Shown here: positions 63,824 through 64,000 of the stretch, in pieces | Position numbering within the stretch: position 1 is the first letter of the stretch | Layout of the letters: each line of letters begins with the position of its first letter | Source of the DNA: Candidatus Protochlamydia naegleriophila | GTDB lineage: Bacteria > Chlamydiota > Chlamydiia > Chlamydiales > Parachlamydiaceae | Assembly: GCF_001499655.1 (NCBI RefSeq) | Contig: NZ_LN879502.1 | Coordinates: forward strand, 930,001-994,000 | Length of the DNA: 64,000 bases | Reading direction: 5' to 3' | Position numbers and translations under genes: made by a program | Notes under the pieces: generated by a model | What the model saw: only the letters and a program-made list of their open reading frames with translations | The model's database searches: none | What the model was told of the DNA's origin: nothing

Positions 63824-64000
63824 TGGATTTTATGTCCTTTATAATCAATCTCTAATGTTTAAAAATAAACGGCTATGCTTTTTATATAAAAACTTGACTC
63901 AAGACTTGACTCAAGCAAGATAAATGCTGCCAAGCCTGGAGGCGAGGCAGCGTATTGCATCATCAACGATTTAATATTTTTTTGTCTGCGAATTATTCTG

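Overview
The window looks like chromosome from an environmental (amoeba-associated) chlamydia, most likely Parachlamydiaceae / Protochlamydia-like. This is inferred from three things. First, gene neighbourhoods match Chlamydiaceae as I remember them: hemW with a CT053-like gene and sucA-sucB; lgt, a dnaA paralogue and yidC; and a DUF721/DciA gene with gyrB-gyrA-tmk-holB. Second, there are functions the human-pathogenic Chlamydiaceae lack: system II cytochrome c maturation, the classical men pathway and SahH. Third, there are eukaryote-like or effector-like proteins (F-box plus repeats, large TPR protein, coiled-coil membrane protein, kinase-like protein). No species assignment can be proven from the sequence alone.

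Layout. 1-10.3 kb: hemW (cut by the window edge), a coiled-coil acidic protein, and a cytochrome c maturation region (ccsA, ccsB/resB, a lipoprotein) that is interrupted by a dienelactone hydrolase, a hypothetical gene and a zinc alcohol dehydrogenase. 10.6-16 kb: a complete 2-oxoglutarate dehydrogenase operon (sucA-sucB-lpd). 16-17.2 kb: an unusual DUF1858/A-type Fe-S carrier fusion and a [2Fe-2S] ferredoxin. 17.6-25.6 kb: lgt with a large insert, tRNA-Pro(TGG), sahH, a small membrane protein, a DnaA paralogue and yidC. 25.9-32.8 kb: an F-box/repeat protein, a Ser/Thr kinase-like protein with a C-terminal FGE-sulfatase domain and a degenerate HRD motif, a low-molecular-weight tyrosine phosphatase, ispH and an outer-membrane beta-barrel. 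33-41 kb: a 1-kb gene-poor region, then dciA-gyrB-gyrA-tmk-holB.

41-54 kb: menaquinone synthesis. menF-menD-menH and menB-menA-menE lie on the plus strand and menG with a menI-like thioesterase on the minus strand. They are broken up by two effector-like genes and an arginine-rich KGG-like repeat protein. No menC is visible. 54-64 kb: an NqrM-like Cys-rich membrane protein, an exported beta-carbonic anhydrase, a DUF3604 protein, a 1204-residue TPR protein with a 144-bp tandem duplication, a pseudogene with three in-frame stops, and rny (RNase Y).

How the genes fit together: OGDH feeds the TCA cycle, menaquinone and c-type cytochromes carry electrons, NqrM would support a Na+-translocating NADH:quinone reductase, and ferredoxin with the A-type carrier serve Fe-S enzymes such as IspH. 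So this window encodes much of a quinone-based aerobic respiratory chain, interleaved with host-interaction candidates. Non-coding signals include several intrinsic-terminator-like hairpins, a two-copy hairpin family resembling a MITE, and a degenerate intergenic repeat. No rRNA, CRISPR array or intact transposase was seen.
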